DNA of 47,681 bases from contig DVGR01000076.1 of NCBI GenBank assembly GCA_018712605.1, positions 1-47,681 on the forward strand, read 5' to 3'. A program made the position numbers and the translations under genes. Below the pieces are notes generated by a model, which was given only the letters and a program-made list of their open reading frames with translations, did no database searches and was not told the origin of the DNA. Origin of the DNA: Candidatus Choladousia intestinigallinarum. Lineage in GTDB: Bacteria; Bacillota; Clostridia; Lachnospirales; Lachnospiraceae. Of the stretch, positions 10,009 through 19,027 are shown one piece after another (positions within the stretch are counted from its first letter, which is position 1; every line of letters starts with the position of its first letter).

Positions 10009-10860
10009 TTATACTCCAATGTGGTATTTCTCCAAAAACTCATAGGAAAGACTGATCTGCCCGATATAATCTGCTTTTCCTGTCATCTCCGCATTCATCT
10101 CCGCATCCAGACGGACTGTGAGAGTGCCGCCGGGCATATGGACATACACACAGGGATCTGTCAGGTTCATAAGGGAGGCAACCCCTGCCGCCGCACAGCA
10201 GCTGCTGCCGGATGCCAGAGTGTATCCCGCTCCCCTTTCATATACCTCTGTGTCAAGGTTGTTCTTATCTCGCACTCTGATAATCTGGGTGTTGACCCCC
10301 TCAGGAAATCTCTCATCTTTCTGCAGCATTCTTCCAATCCGGCAGACTGCCTCCTTGGAGATTTCTTCCATGGGAATAATACAGTGAAGGTTTCCCATCC
10401 ACACACACATTCCCCTGTATGTCCTGCCCTCGTATTCCACAGGTATAAATTCACTCCTGCTCTGACCCTCTCCGTCCGTCTGCCCGCAGTAAAGGCGTCC
10501 CATAGAAATGGTCATCTCCGTAGCCGCCTCATTGTGATAATGGACGGTCACTTCCCTGCTTCTGGTCTGGATGACAAATTCTTTTTTCACCACATACCCT
10601 GCGTCCTTAAGATATTTTGCAAAAATGCAGAGGCCGTTGCCGCTGATGGCCGCCTCGCTTCCATCGGGATTATAAATCTTCACGCCGGTTTTTCCAAACA
10701 TGGGCACCGGCCCTGCCAGGATGCCGTCTCCTCCCGCCCCGAAGCGCCGGTCACAGATATTGCGGATATCCTCCGGCTTCAGCTCATACTCATTCTTTCT
10801 GCAGTCATAAATCAGATAGTCGTTTCCAAAACTGTGATACTTGCTCAATACCATTTCCAT
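10009..10860 (-). CDS. Diaminopimelate epimerase family (DapF-like) protein, divergent active site
   Basis: KYHSFGNDYLIYD, RRFGAGGDGIL, NPDGSEAAISGNGLCIFAKYL, ERGAGYTLASGSSCCAAAG; DapF fold motifs, but canonical Cys positions are altered. Confidence 0.82.
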   Translation of the reverse strand: MEMVLSKYHSFGNDYLIYDCRKNEYELKPEDIRNICDRRFGAGGDGILAGPVPMFGKTGVKIYNPDGSEAAISGNGLCIFAKYLKDAGYVVKKEFVIQTRSREVTVHYHNEAATEMTISMGRLYCGQTDGEGQSRSEFIPVEYEGRTYRGMCVWMGNLHCIIPMEEISKEAVCRIGRMLQKDERFPEGVNTQIIRVRDKNNLDTEVYERGAGYTLASGSSCCAAAGVASLMNLTDPCVYVHMPGGTLTVRLDAEMNAEMTGKADYIGQISLSYEFLEKYHIGV

Positions 10861-11086
10861 TATAAAGTCCCCCTTCTCATCCGTCCACTGGTTTTCCGCT
10901 GCTTTCCGGCTATCCGCAGCGTTTTTTTCTATTTTACGCTCATTATATAAAATAAAAACCTAAATTCTGTTCTTTTTCTTGCATATTGTGCTGTAATGTG
11001 ATACGTTTCACCCAGAACTGCGTGGGCCCTGCCCCTGACGGCCAAGACGCCGGTACGAACCTGAGAAAATCAAGAAAGGATATTCT

Positions 11087-11950
11087 ATGGAAAATAACAA
11101 AACCCCTTCTCCAAAAACCGGTTACCTTACCACGGATTTCCGTCTCTTTTACCTCACTACCCGGGAAGGACGGGAATTTCAAAGCCACTACCACGATTTT
11201 CATAAGCTTCTCGTATTTTTTCAGGGAAATGTCAGCTACGTTGTGGAGGGAAAGACGTATGAGCTGCTGCCCGGCGATATTGTCCTGGTGCCAGCCGGGG
11301 AGGTTCACCATCCTGTTATCCATACAGAAGCGCCCTACGAACGAATGATTTCCTACATGTCCCCTGCCTTCTTTGACCTATGCCTCCAGGAGGGCGCCGA
11401 TTTATTCGGATGCTACAGGCAGTGTCTCAAAAACCGCAGCCACGTGATCCGCCTGGGCGCCAGGGAAAATACGCCGTTTTTTCCTCTGCTCTCTGCCCTG
11501 AGCCAGGAGATTGCAGAAAACAGCTTCGCCTCCCCTTTGTATCAGCGCTGCCTTTTTCTGCAGTTTTTGATTCTCCTGAACCGTTCCCTCCTGGCAGAAG
11601 CCCCTGTATTTCTCTCTGCTTCCTCCCATCCTGTGGTACACAAAGCCCTCGCCTATATTAACAGCCACCTGCAGCAGCCTCTCTCCGTGGAGGAAATTGC
11701 CTCCTGCTGCTACGTAAACCGTTCCTATCTGATGCATCTGTTCCGCCAGGAGACAGGGAGTACTCTTGGAAATTATATTGCGGAAAAGAGGCTCTTCCAC
11801 GCCCGCTCTCTGATCCGGGAGGGGATCTCCGTCACGGAAGCCTGCCTGCAAAGCGGTTTTCCCAGCTACTCATCCTTCTACCGGGCTTATAAAAAGAAAT
11901 TCGGGAACCCTCCCAAGGATTCCCGAAATCTGTATGTTTCCCTTCGCTGA
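11087..11950 (+). CDS. AraC family transcriptional regulator (cupin + HTH)
   Basis: N-terminal cupin (YELLPGDIVLVPAGEVHHP) and C-terminal double HTH (LSVEEIASCCYVNRSYLMHLFRQETG...FPSYSSFYRAYKKKFGNPP). Confidence 0.92.
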   Translation: MENNKTPSPKTGYLTTDFRLFYLTTREGREFQSHYHDFHKLLVFFQGNVSYVVEGKTYELLPGDIVLVPAGEVHHPVIHTEAPYERMISYMSPAFFDLCLQEGADLFGCYRQCLKNRSHVIRLGARENTPFFPLLSALSQEIAENSFASPLYQRCLFLQFLILLNRSLLAEAPVFLSASSHPVVHKALAYINSHLQQPLSVEEIASCCYVNRSYLMHLFRQETGSTLGNYIAEKRLFHARSLIREGISVTEACLQSGFPSYSSFYRAYKKKFGNPPKDSRNLYVSLR

Positions 11951-11957
11951 TCTCTCC

Positions 11958-13445
11958 CTACTCTTCCAGGGAAAAGAAAATATCATCCACCTTCTTCTCA
12001 TCCGGCCTGGGCGTCAGCAGACTGACCACCGGCACGACCACCAGGCCAAATATCATAGAAAAGGCTCCGGCTACAATGGAGGATGAGAAGAAATTCAGAT
12101 ACATATTGGCCACTGTAATCCCCACGCCGCAGATGAAAGCCGCCCACACAGCCGCTTTCGTGGTCCGCTTCCAGAACAGTCCGTAGAGGAAAGGCGCCAG
12201 GAAAGCTCCGGCCAGGGCTCCCCAGGAAATTCCCATAAGCTGGGCAATAAAGGTGGGGGGATCCAAAGCCAGCACCACGGAGACCACCACGAAAAACACG
12301 ATCAGCACTCTCATCACAAAAAGCTGTTTCCGGTCATCCATCTTCTTGAAGACCAAAAGCTTCAGGAAATCCAGCGTCAGGGTGGAACTGGAGGTCAGTA
12401 CCAAGGAAGACAGGGTGGACATGGATGCGGAAAGCACCAGCACAATCACCACACCTACCATAATATCCGGCAGGCTTTCCTCCAGCATCGCCGGAATAAT
12501 TGCGTCGTACTGCACAGATCCGTCCGCTCCCGCTGCCGCCTGGGAGAAAAGTCTGCCAAAACCTCCCAGGAAATAGGATCCTCCAGCCACAATCACCGCA
12601 AACAGAGTGGAAACCACCGTGCCCGTCATAACGGATTTTTCATCACGGATGGCGTAGAACTTATGTACCATCTGAGGCAGCCCCCAGGTCCCCAGGGAGG
12701 TAAGGATCACCACGGAGAGCAGTCCGGCAGGATCCGGCCCGAAGAAGGAGGCAAAAGCTCCGTTCATGCCGTTGGAGACCGCTGCGTCCTCCACCAGGGA
12801 AAGGCTGCGTACAGCCTCCATAAATCCTCCTTGGCCTGCCAGAACGTAGGCGATCACCGCCACGATCCCTGCCAGCATGATAATTCCCTGGATAAAATCG
12901 TTGATAGCCGTGGCCATGTAGCCTCCCATAATTACGTAAACTCCCGTCAGCACCGCCATACCGATTACGCAATAGCGGTATTCAATATGGAAGGCCATCT
13001 CAAACAGCCTGGAAAGACCGTTGTACACAGAAGCCGTATACGGAATCAAAAATACAAAAACAATGGCTGCAGCCGCAATCTGAAGGGCTCTGCTGCCAAA
13101 CCTTTTTCCAAAGAAATCCGGCATGGTAGCCGCCTCCAGATGATGGGTCATCTTCCTGGTGCGCTTTCCCAGAACCACCCAGGCCAGCAGGCTTCCCAGA
13201 ATGGCGTTCCCCAGCCCCACCCAGGTGGAGGCCAGACCGAACCGCCAGCCGAACTGGCCGGCATAGCCTACAAAAATAACGGCTGAAAAATAGGATGTCC
13301 CATAGGCAAAAGCGGTCAGCCAGGGCCCTACGCTTCTCCCGCCTAAAATAAAACCATTTACGTTGGTCACAAGTTTTCTGGCATAGATCCCCACTCCCAG
13401 CATACAGAGCAGGAATAAAACCAGCAAAATCACTTTGCTTGCCAT
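11958..13445 (-). CDS. Sodium:solute symporter (SSS family)
   Basis: Multi-TM protein; GYMATAINDFIQGIIMLAGI and GRSVGPWLTAFAYGTSYFSAVIFVGYAG motifs. Likely start is MASKVILL (RBS AAGGAG), not the longest ORF start at 13478. Confidence 0.88.
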   Translation of the reverse strand: MASKVILLVLFLLCMLGVGIYARKLVTNVNGFILGGRSVGPWLTAFAYGTSYFSAVIFVGYAGQFGWRFGLASTWVGLGNAILGSLLAWVVLGKRTRKMTHHLEAATMPDFFGKRFGSRALQIAAAAIVFVFLIPYTASVYNGLSRLFEMAFHIEYRYCVIGMAVLTGVYVIMGGYMATAINDFIQGIIMLAGIVAVIAYVLAGQGGFMEAVRSLSLVEDAAVSNGMNGAFASFFGPDPAGLLSVVILTSLGTWGLPQMVHKFYAIRDEKSVMTGTVVSTLFAVIVAGGSYFLGGFGRLFSQAAAGADGSVQYDAIIPAMLEESLPDIMVGVVIVLVLSASMSTLSSLVLTSSSTLTLDFLKLLVFKKMDDRKQLFVMRVLIVFFVVVSVVLALDPPTFIAQLMGISWGALAGAFLAPFLYGLFWKRTTKAAVWAAFICGVGITVANMYLNFFSSSIVAGAFSMIFGLVVVPVVSLLTPRPDEKKVDDIFFSLEE

Positions 13446-13479
13446 TTCTCTTTCTCCTTCATCTTCTGCTTTTCGCACG

Positions 13480-13498
13480 TTAAAGCGTTAAGCTTTAA
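13480..13498. promoter_or_regulatory. Candidate operator palindrome in the symporter 5' region
   Basis: TTAAAGC GTTAA GCTTTAA: perfect 7-bp arms, 5-nt spacer, just downstream of a consensus promoter. Confidence 0.5.
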
Positions 13499-13515
13499 AA
13501 GTTTAATGCAACGAA

Positions 13516-13544
13516 ATTATAGCGTATCAGAAGAGAAATGTCAA
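13516..13544 (-). promoter_or_regulatory. Consensus sigma-A promoter for the symporter
   Basis: Minus strand TTGACA-(17 nt TTTCTCTTCTGATACGC)-TATAAT. Confidence 0.8.
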
Positions 13545-14104
13545 GAAGATATCGTTGAGGGAGGGATAAACACCGGGAGCTTAGGCGGGGCTGCCGTAAA
13601 CCATGCGAACAATATGAAGAGCCCCAGAAACAGAATCAGCCCCAGCCAATTCCTGCCCTCCGCCTTTCGGTCTTCCCCTCCATCCTCCGGGGAAATCTCC
13701 CTGGGAGAGGCCTTTACGGTATAGCGGGCAACCAGAAGAGCCGCCGCGAAAAAGATTACGATATTGAGCCAGTCAATGTTCCTCCCCGCAAGCCCCGTAA
13801 GGGTATAGAAGGAGACCAGGATGAAGGCCATTCCCAAAAGCACGGCCTTAAACTTAATCCACAAGAGTCCTGGAATCTGCGGGCCTTTCCAGGCTTCTAT
13901 GAGAGAATAAAAAAAGACCGGCATAAATAAAAGCTTCAGATGTTCCCATACACTTTCATTTACCGGTCCTATAAGTCCTGCCGCCGGCTGGCCGCCGCTC
14001 CACTCATAGACAAAGTGCAGCAGAGTCCCCAGAATACTGTAGACAAGGAACCCTGCCGCCTCCCATTTCTTTATCTCACTGCTTTGTCTCCACCACTGTC
14101 TCAT
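13541..14104 (-). CDS. Small integral membrane protein (DUF6512-like)
   Basis: 187 aa, ~5 TM segments, LHFVYEWSGG...VGPVNESVWEHLKLLFMP-type motif (here IGPVNESVWEHLKLLFMP). Confidence 0.65.
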   Translation of the reverse strand: MRQWWRQSSEIKKWEAAGFLVYSILGTLLHFVYEWSGGQPAAGLIGPVNESVWEHLKLLFMPVFFYSLIEAWKGPQIPGLLWIKFKAVLLGMAFILVSFYTLTGLAGRNIDWLNIVIFFAAALLVARYTVKASPREISPEDGGEDRKAEGRNWLGLILFLGLFILFAWFTAAPPKLPVFIPPSTISS

Positions 14105-14136
14105 CCTTTCACTCCCATCTTTTTCTGATGGTAATA

Positions 14137-14586
14137 TTATGCACGGTGGAATCCATTTATACTCACGACTGCCGCTAAATTTCCCAGCTCGTCTTTTACG
14201 TTTATCTCATACAGGCAGGTGCTGCGTCCATCCTTTTTGCAGACAGCTTCCGCACAGATATATTCTCCCTTGGCCGCCCCGCAGAAGGTAATATTGCTTG
14301 TCAGAGAAACTGTCCCCACCCTCTGCCAGTTTGCCGCCACAGCGAAGGCAAAATCCGCCAGGGTAAAATATGCGCCTCCCATGACTATGCCCACAGCGTT
14401 GCGGTGCTTGGGCTCCAGCTTCATGCTGCATCTGGCGTAATGATCCCCAATGGCCTCGATCACGGCGCCGTTTTCTACCGCAAACCTGTCTCCGTCAAAG
14501 AATTTCCTGGCTTTCTCAATCTCTTCTCTCTGGGTAATCACCCTCCTTTCCTGTTCTGCTTGTATGTTCTTTTCTTCCCTATCCAT
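14137..14586 (-). CDS. PaaI-type hotdog thioesterase
   Basis: KLEPKHRNAVGIVMGGAYFTLADFAFAVAAN hotdog motif. Confidence 0.85.
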   Translation of the reverse strand: MDREEKNIQAEQERRVITQREEIEKARKFFDGDRFAVENGAVIEAIGDHYARCSMKLEPKHRNAVGIVMGGAYFTLADFAFAVAANWQRVGTVSLTSNITFCGAAKGEYICAEAVCKKDGRSTCLYEINVKDELGNLAAVVSINGFHRA

Positions 14587-14631
14587 TTTCTACCTCCAAA
14601 GCAATTTTGCCGACAACTTCATTCTCTTTTC

Positions 14632-16149
14632 TCAGAGATTCTGATACAGCTCTTTAGCCGCCTGGCTGATCCTGCGGTACTTAAGGTACTTCTCCCGATA
14701 GTCTCTCTGGGGCTTAAGCTCTTCCCCGGTTTTCACAAAAAGCCCGGCAGCCTCCCTATAATCTTTGTACTGGCCGTCCGCAACGGCACAGATCATGGCA
14801 AGACCGGTAATGCCGGCATCGATATTTTTCAGAATAGATACGGGTTTTTCCAGCACGTCCGCCTTCATCTGCATAAACAGCCTGGACCGTGAGCACCCGC
14901 CTGCGGCCACGATCTGACGCACCGGCAGGGAAGCCGTCTCCAAAATATCAAAGCATTTCCTGGTCTCAAAACAGAGCCCTTCCAAAAGAGCCCGGTACAT
15001 CTTTCCCCGATCCGCCTTCACATCTACTCCCGCAAAAACTCCCAGGGCGGGATTATCCGGCTCCATAAGCTTTGACCTGGTCATATAGGGAAGGAAAAAA
15101 AGCTCTCCCGCATCCCCGGCGCATGTCTCCCCGGCGATATCATAGACACTCTTTCCTTCCCGAACGGGATCTCTAAGGCTCTGGCCATATCCTGCCTGGT
15201 AATCCCAGCCGAATTCCTGGACAAACCAGCGGATGCAGGTGCCGTGGGAAAACTGCCCCACCGGAACCAGATACTGCCCCGTCTTTACATAAGGCTCGAA
15301 GCAGATATTTTTCTTCAGAAACTTCTCCGTGATATCCTCCTGCTCCGCCACCAGATTCAGGCTCTCCGAACTGCCCTCGCCTGCCGCCATATCCCCGGCG
15401 CCCACGCCGCCGGAACCCAAAGTGGCCGCACACTGGTCATGACATCCCGCAGCCACTTTCAGCTCCGGGGGAAGTCCCAGCTCTAACGCCAGCTCTTTTC
15501 GGATGGTGCCCGCTATGGTGCCGGTAGGCGCCACCGGGGAAAACCTGGAAAAGGGAACCTGGAAAAGTTCTCCCAGCTCCCCAGACCAGTCCAGCTTCCA
15601 TGCGTCCAGCATCATAGATTTAGAAGCCGTGGAGGGATCGATCATCCTCTCCCCTGTCAGCATGTAGGTGATGTAATCTCCAAACATAAAGTAGCTGCTT
15701 GTTTTCTCAATCAGTTTCGGCTCATGTTTGCGCAGCCACAGCAGGCGGTTCAGGCTGAACATATAATTCAGGGGTATTCCCGTAATTCTGTGGATCTGCA
15801 CATCGCTGATCTTTTCCCGGATCTCATCCATCGTCTCCGTTCCCCGCTCGTCCAGGTAGATAATCCCATTGCAGAGTACCCGGTCCTGCTCATCCATCAG
15901 CACCAGCGTCTCTCCGATGGATGAGACAGACATCATTCTGGGCTCATACCCTGCCGCAGCCACCTCTTTTAAGGTTTCCTGAACCTTTTCCCAGACCATC
16001 ACCGGGTTCAGCTCCACCCGTCCCGGGGCTAAACTTTCAAACTTATATTCCCTCCTGGCGGAAGCGAGAATCTTTCCCTTACTGTCCACCACTGAAGCCT
16101 TGCACCCGGACGTGCCCACATCGAGGCCGATATAGCATACTTCCTTCAT
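14632..16149 (-). CDS. FGGY-family carbohydrate kinase (xylulokinase-like)
   Basis: YIGLDVGTSGCKASVVDSKGKI, GCHDQCAATLGSGGVGAGDMAAGEGSSESL, IVAAGGCSRSRLFMQMKADVL. Confidence 0.88.
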   Translation of the reverse strand: MKEVCYIGLDVGTSGCKASVVDSKGKILASARREYKFESLAPGRVELNPVMVWEKVQETLKEVAAAGYEPRMMSVSSIGETLVLMDEQDRVLCNGIIYLDERGTETMDEIREKISDVQIHRITGIPLNYMFSLNRLLWLRKHEPKLIEKTSSYFMFGDYITYMLTGERMIDPSTASKSMMLDAWKLDWSGELGELFQVPFSRFSPVAPTGTIAGTIRKELALELGLPPELKVAAGCHDQCAATLGSGGVGAGDMAAGEGSSESLNLVAEQEDITEKFLKKNICFEPYVKTGQYLVPVGQFSHGTCIRWFVQEFGWDYQAGYGQSLRDPVREGKSVYDIAGETCAGDAGELFFLPYMTRSKLMEPDNPALGVFAGVDVKADRGKMYRALLEGLCFETRKCFDILETASLPVRQIVAAGGCSRSRLFMQMKADVLEKPVSILKNIDAGITGLAMICAVADGQYKDYREAAGLFVKTGEELKPQRDYREKYLKYRRISQAAKELYQNL

Positions 16150-16279
16150 CTTTCACACTCCGTTCCTTCTTTATAGTACCTCTCTTTCCCTATTCTAACA
16201 GCAAAAGGGCATCCTCCGCAATCCTTTATAAATGCAGAAAATACCCTTTCTATCTAGTGTACGTATTCTTCTATTCCTG

Positions 16280-18622
16280 TCACCTCACGGGGCAGACTCC
16301 GTTTGCACATTCTGAATCTCCTGCATCCAGTTCCATCTCTTCCCTCTCATATCTGGAAAGCAGGGAGGGATTAAAGGGTTTCAAGGTCTCTTTGCGCCGT
16401 TCATATTCTTTCTGCTCAATAGCCTCATAAGGCATCATCTCATAGAAGCTGTCGTCATAGCTCAGGAAGGACAGGGCCACAACATCTTCCCAGTTATCCC
16501 AAACCCACTGTTCCACCTCTTCCCATTCATTGTCCCGGACATGAACAGTAATGGAACAATTATGATCCACATAGTATTTCATGAACATTTTGTAATTTTC
16601 AAGCTGCTCTATGGCGGATACATCTCCCTTCACCCGTCCCGCCGGAGCTTTAACCGGAAATTCCACCACCTTGGTGGTGGGATCCTCAGGATCCTGTCCT
16701 ACCTCCGGGAAAACAGGATAGCCCAGATCCTCACACACCTTGCAGAGCGGATCGGCAGCGTTGATCCGAACCCTTCGGATATAATAAGGTGAATGTGAAT
16801 AATGCACGCCGCTGGACACTGTGGGAAGCAGAGACAGCGTCCCCTCCGGCTTTATGGTCGTTACCAGGAGAGGGGTCTTTCCTCCCAGACGATCCGCAAT
16901 TTCCCGGGCTGCCCGATGGGCCGTTTCCCTCAATTCCGTCAGAAGAGCAGTCTGCTCTTCCCTGGACATGTTGGTGGCATTTACCATATCCTGCCAGCCA
17001 GTCAGGGAGCAACCCAGAAGGCGGTCTCTTTGCTGTACGGTATTCCATGCGTGCATTTCCAGATCCCGGCAGGTCATCCGGTAGCCTGCCCGGGCAGAAA
17101 GCCTCTGGGCCTCCATCAGGCCTTTGCGGTCCAGCACGCCTTCCTTTACAAATCCCATAACATTCAGAGTGGTAAGGTTGCACAGCCCGCGGCTGTCCAG
17201 AAGAATTTCCCCGCAGGGATTGCAGCCGTTAAAATTAGGCCGCCGCTTGGCTCCCGCCTCTTCATTGATCCACCCCGGCTCCCCGGAATAACGCATCTGC
17301 TGGAGATGCCAGTGAAGCTTTTCTCTGGAAGGCTTCTGCCGGTAATAGATGGAATTGTTGCTCATCTGCCGGTGGGCGATCTTTTTATCAATCTCCCACC
17401 GCCCGTTCACCTGCCTGTAAAGATGTCCTTTGGCCTGAATACAGGTTTCATCCTCCGCATCAATGAGGCCGATCTCTGAGGTGCGGCGCACGCCGCCTGA
17501 AACCACATTCTCCCCAATGATGTTGGCAATATCCAGAAGGTCGATGGGCCTGAGGCTGGTCCATACTTCCCCCTCCCGATGGCCTGCGGCCGCCACTACT
17601 TTATGGATCTTATCCAGCATGGTCATCATAGACCCGAAGCCGCTGGCCGTACCTCCAAAGGTCTTCAGCCGCTCCCCTCTGGGCCGGATGGAATCATACA
17701 CCACCACCAGCCGGTGGATCTTTCTGTACTCACTGTTGGTCAGAAGATTGAAATAATGGGTCAAAGCCTGGGCCCATCCTTCCTTTGAATCGCCTACCGT
17801 GAGGGTAACTGTGTCCCTGGAAAATGTAAGATCCGTATACTCCAGCCTGTCCTGGGGCGGGCAGGGATCGTATGATTTGTGCAGAATCTCCAGGTCAGTC
17901 CGCACCGGAGGCAGCTTCTTGGCATCAGATTTGAGGACGCGAACCCCCACGCCGCTTCCCACCATCAGCAGGTAAAACAGGTCGTGGTATGCGTCAAAGC
18001 TGTCTATAACCGTGAAAGCACAGTTATAATTGGCCATGGGATACTGTTCCGCCACAGGGGTTCCCCCCACCCAGAGCGTACGCCCTGATAGGAACTGGCG
18101 CATATGGTAAATATTATCATACAGCTTCTCTGCCTCTTCCCGGGAAGTGGGGGCCAGAGAACAGTTATACTCCACAGCCCTGCGGACTGTCTCCCACCAG
18201 AATTCTCTTCGTCCCAACTGTGGAAGGTACCTGGAATACGTGCGGGTATACACAAAAGCCCCCAACTGTTCCATAGGATTGGGCGCATGTTTGTACGGAC
18301 TTAAAAATTCCCGCTTCAGAAGCCCTTCCTTCTGCTCTCCTGCCAGACGTTCTTTCTCTTTTTCCATCCGATACAAAATGTAGGCCTTGGCAGTCTGGTA
18401 CTGACGTTTCTCAAAGAGAGTCTCCTCCACAGTGTCCTGTATTGTTTCAATATCCCAGATCTCTTCCCGTCTTTCCTGCAGTTTTCTCGTGACAGCTTCT
18501 GTAATCTCCTGTATAGCTTCTTCATCGTGTTCCCCTGCCGCCGCAGAAGCCAGGGCAATGGCCCTGGATATAAAATCGGCATCAAAGGGAACCACCTTGC
18601 CGCTGCGTTTTCGTACGTTCAT
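16280..18622 (-). CDS. nrdJ: Adenosylcobalamin-dependent (class II) ribonucleoside-triphosphate reductase
   Basis: N-terminal ATP-cone, FLSGRTLWVGGTP, MVGSGVGVRVLKSDA, NFNGCNPCGEILLDSRGLCNLTTLN. Confidence 0.92.
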   Translation of the reverse strand: MNVRKRSGKVVPFDADFISRAIALASAAAGEHDEEAIQEITEAVTRKLQERREEIWDIETIQDTVEETLFEKRQYQTAKAYILYRMEKEKERLAGEQKEGLLKREFLSPYKHAPNPMEQLGAFVYTRTYSRYLPQLGRREFWWETVRRAVEYNCSLAPTSREEAEKLYDNIYHMRQFLSGRTLWVGGTPVAEQYPMANYNCAFTVIDSFDAYHDLFYLLMVGSGVGVRVLKSDAKKLPPVRTDLEILHKSYDPCPPQDRLEYTDLTFSRDTVTLTVGDSKEGWAQALTHYFNLLTNSEYRKIHRLVVVYDSIRPRGERLKTFGGTASGFGSMMTMLDKIHKVVAAAGHREGEVWTSLRPIDLLDIANIIGENVVSGGVRRTSEIGLIDAEDETCIQAKGHLYRQVNGRWEIDKKIAHRQMSNNSIYYRQKPSREKLHWHLQQMRYSGEPGWINEEAGAKRRPNFNGCNPCGEILLDSRGLCNLTTLNVMGFVKEGVLDRKGLMEAQRLSARAGYRMTCRDLEMHAWNTVQQRDRLLGCSLTGWQDMVNATNMSREEQTALLTELRETAHRAAREIADRLGGKTPLLVTTIKPEGTLSLLPTVSSGVHYSHSPYYIRRVRINAADPLCKVCEDLGYPVFPEVGQDPEDPTTKVVEFPVKAPAGRVKGDVSAIEQLENYKMFMKYYVDHNCSITVHVRDNEWEEVEQWVWDNWEDVVALSFLSYDDSFYEMMPYEAIEQKEYERRKETLKPFNPSLLSRYEREEMELDAGDSECANGVCPVR

Positions 18623-18728
18623 CGATAAACCTCCTGGCAGCCGAAAATTATTCTTCCGGCCTTTATTCTAATCTGTGCGCTCTCCCGGCCTTTTTGCACT
18701 GCATTTTAAAAGAGCCGGGTTTCCGCAT

Positions 18729-18776
18729 ACACTATATACAGTACATCACCCAAACCAAAATGTCAATTTCTTGTGT
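18729..18776. promoter_or_regulatory. Tandem NrdR-box-like operator
   Basis: ACACTATATACAGTAC (18729-18744) and TGTCAATTTCTTGTGT (18761-18776), 32 bp start-to-start, overlapping the nrdJ -10 and -35. Confidence 0.72.
18738..18766 (-). promoter_or_regulatory. nrdJ promoter
   Basis: Minus strand TTGACA-17 nt-TACTGT. Confidence 0.6.
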
Positions 18777-18805
18777 AAGCTGATACATTCCTTGGAAGGA
18801 TTTCC

Positions 18806-18947
18806 GTTACTGTTCACACAGCGGCCTGACACTTGCTGTCGGGCTGCGTAAGAACGTGATTCAGGTGTGAGCAGGCTCCTTTTGCGGAGCAAAACTTTAA
18901 ATGAGCCTGCGAATGTTACTGTTCACGAGATACGAGTGAACAGTAAC
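18806..18947. mobile_element. MITE-like non-autonomous insertion (142 bp)
   Basis: Perfect 12-bp TIRs GTTACTGTTCAC...GTGAACAGTAAC, flanked by perfect 8-bp direct repeats GGATTTCC (18798-18805, 18948-18955); no ORF; internal hairpins. Confidence 0.78.
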
Positions 18948-19027
18948 GGATTTCCGATCCTATAACGCAGAACAGGCAGCGTTTTACCGCTGCCTGGTTC
19001 AAAACTTCTATTTCCTGTCCTCTATAT

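Noticed and set aside
18972-18996. GGCAGCG-TTTTAC-CGCTGCC hairpin after yibE/F as a terminator
   Set aside because: No U-tract on either side in the correct strand; may be a hairpin only.
18623-19027. Cobalamin riboswitch upstream of the B12-dependent RNR
   Set aside because: No B12-box-like core recognised; the structured sequence there is explained better by the MITE and NrdR boxes.
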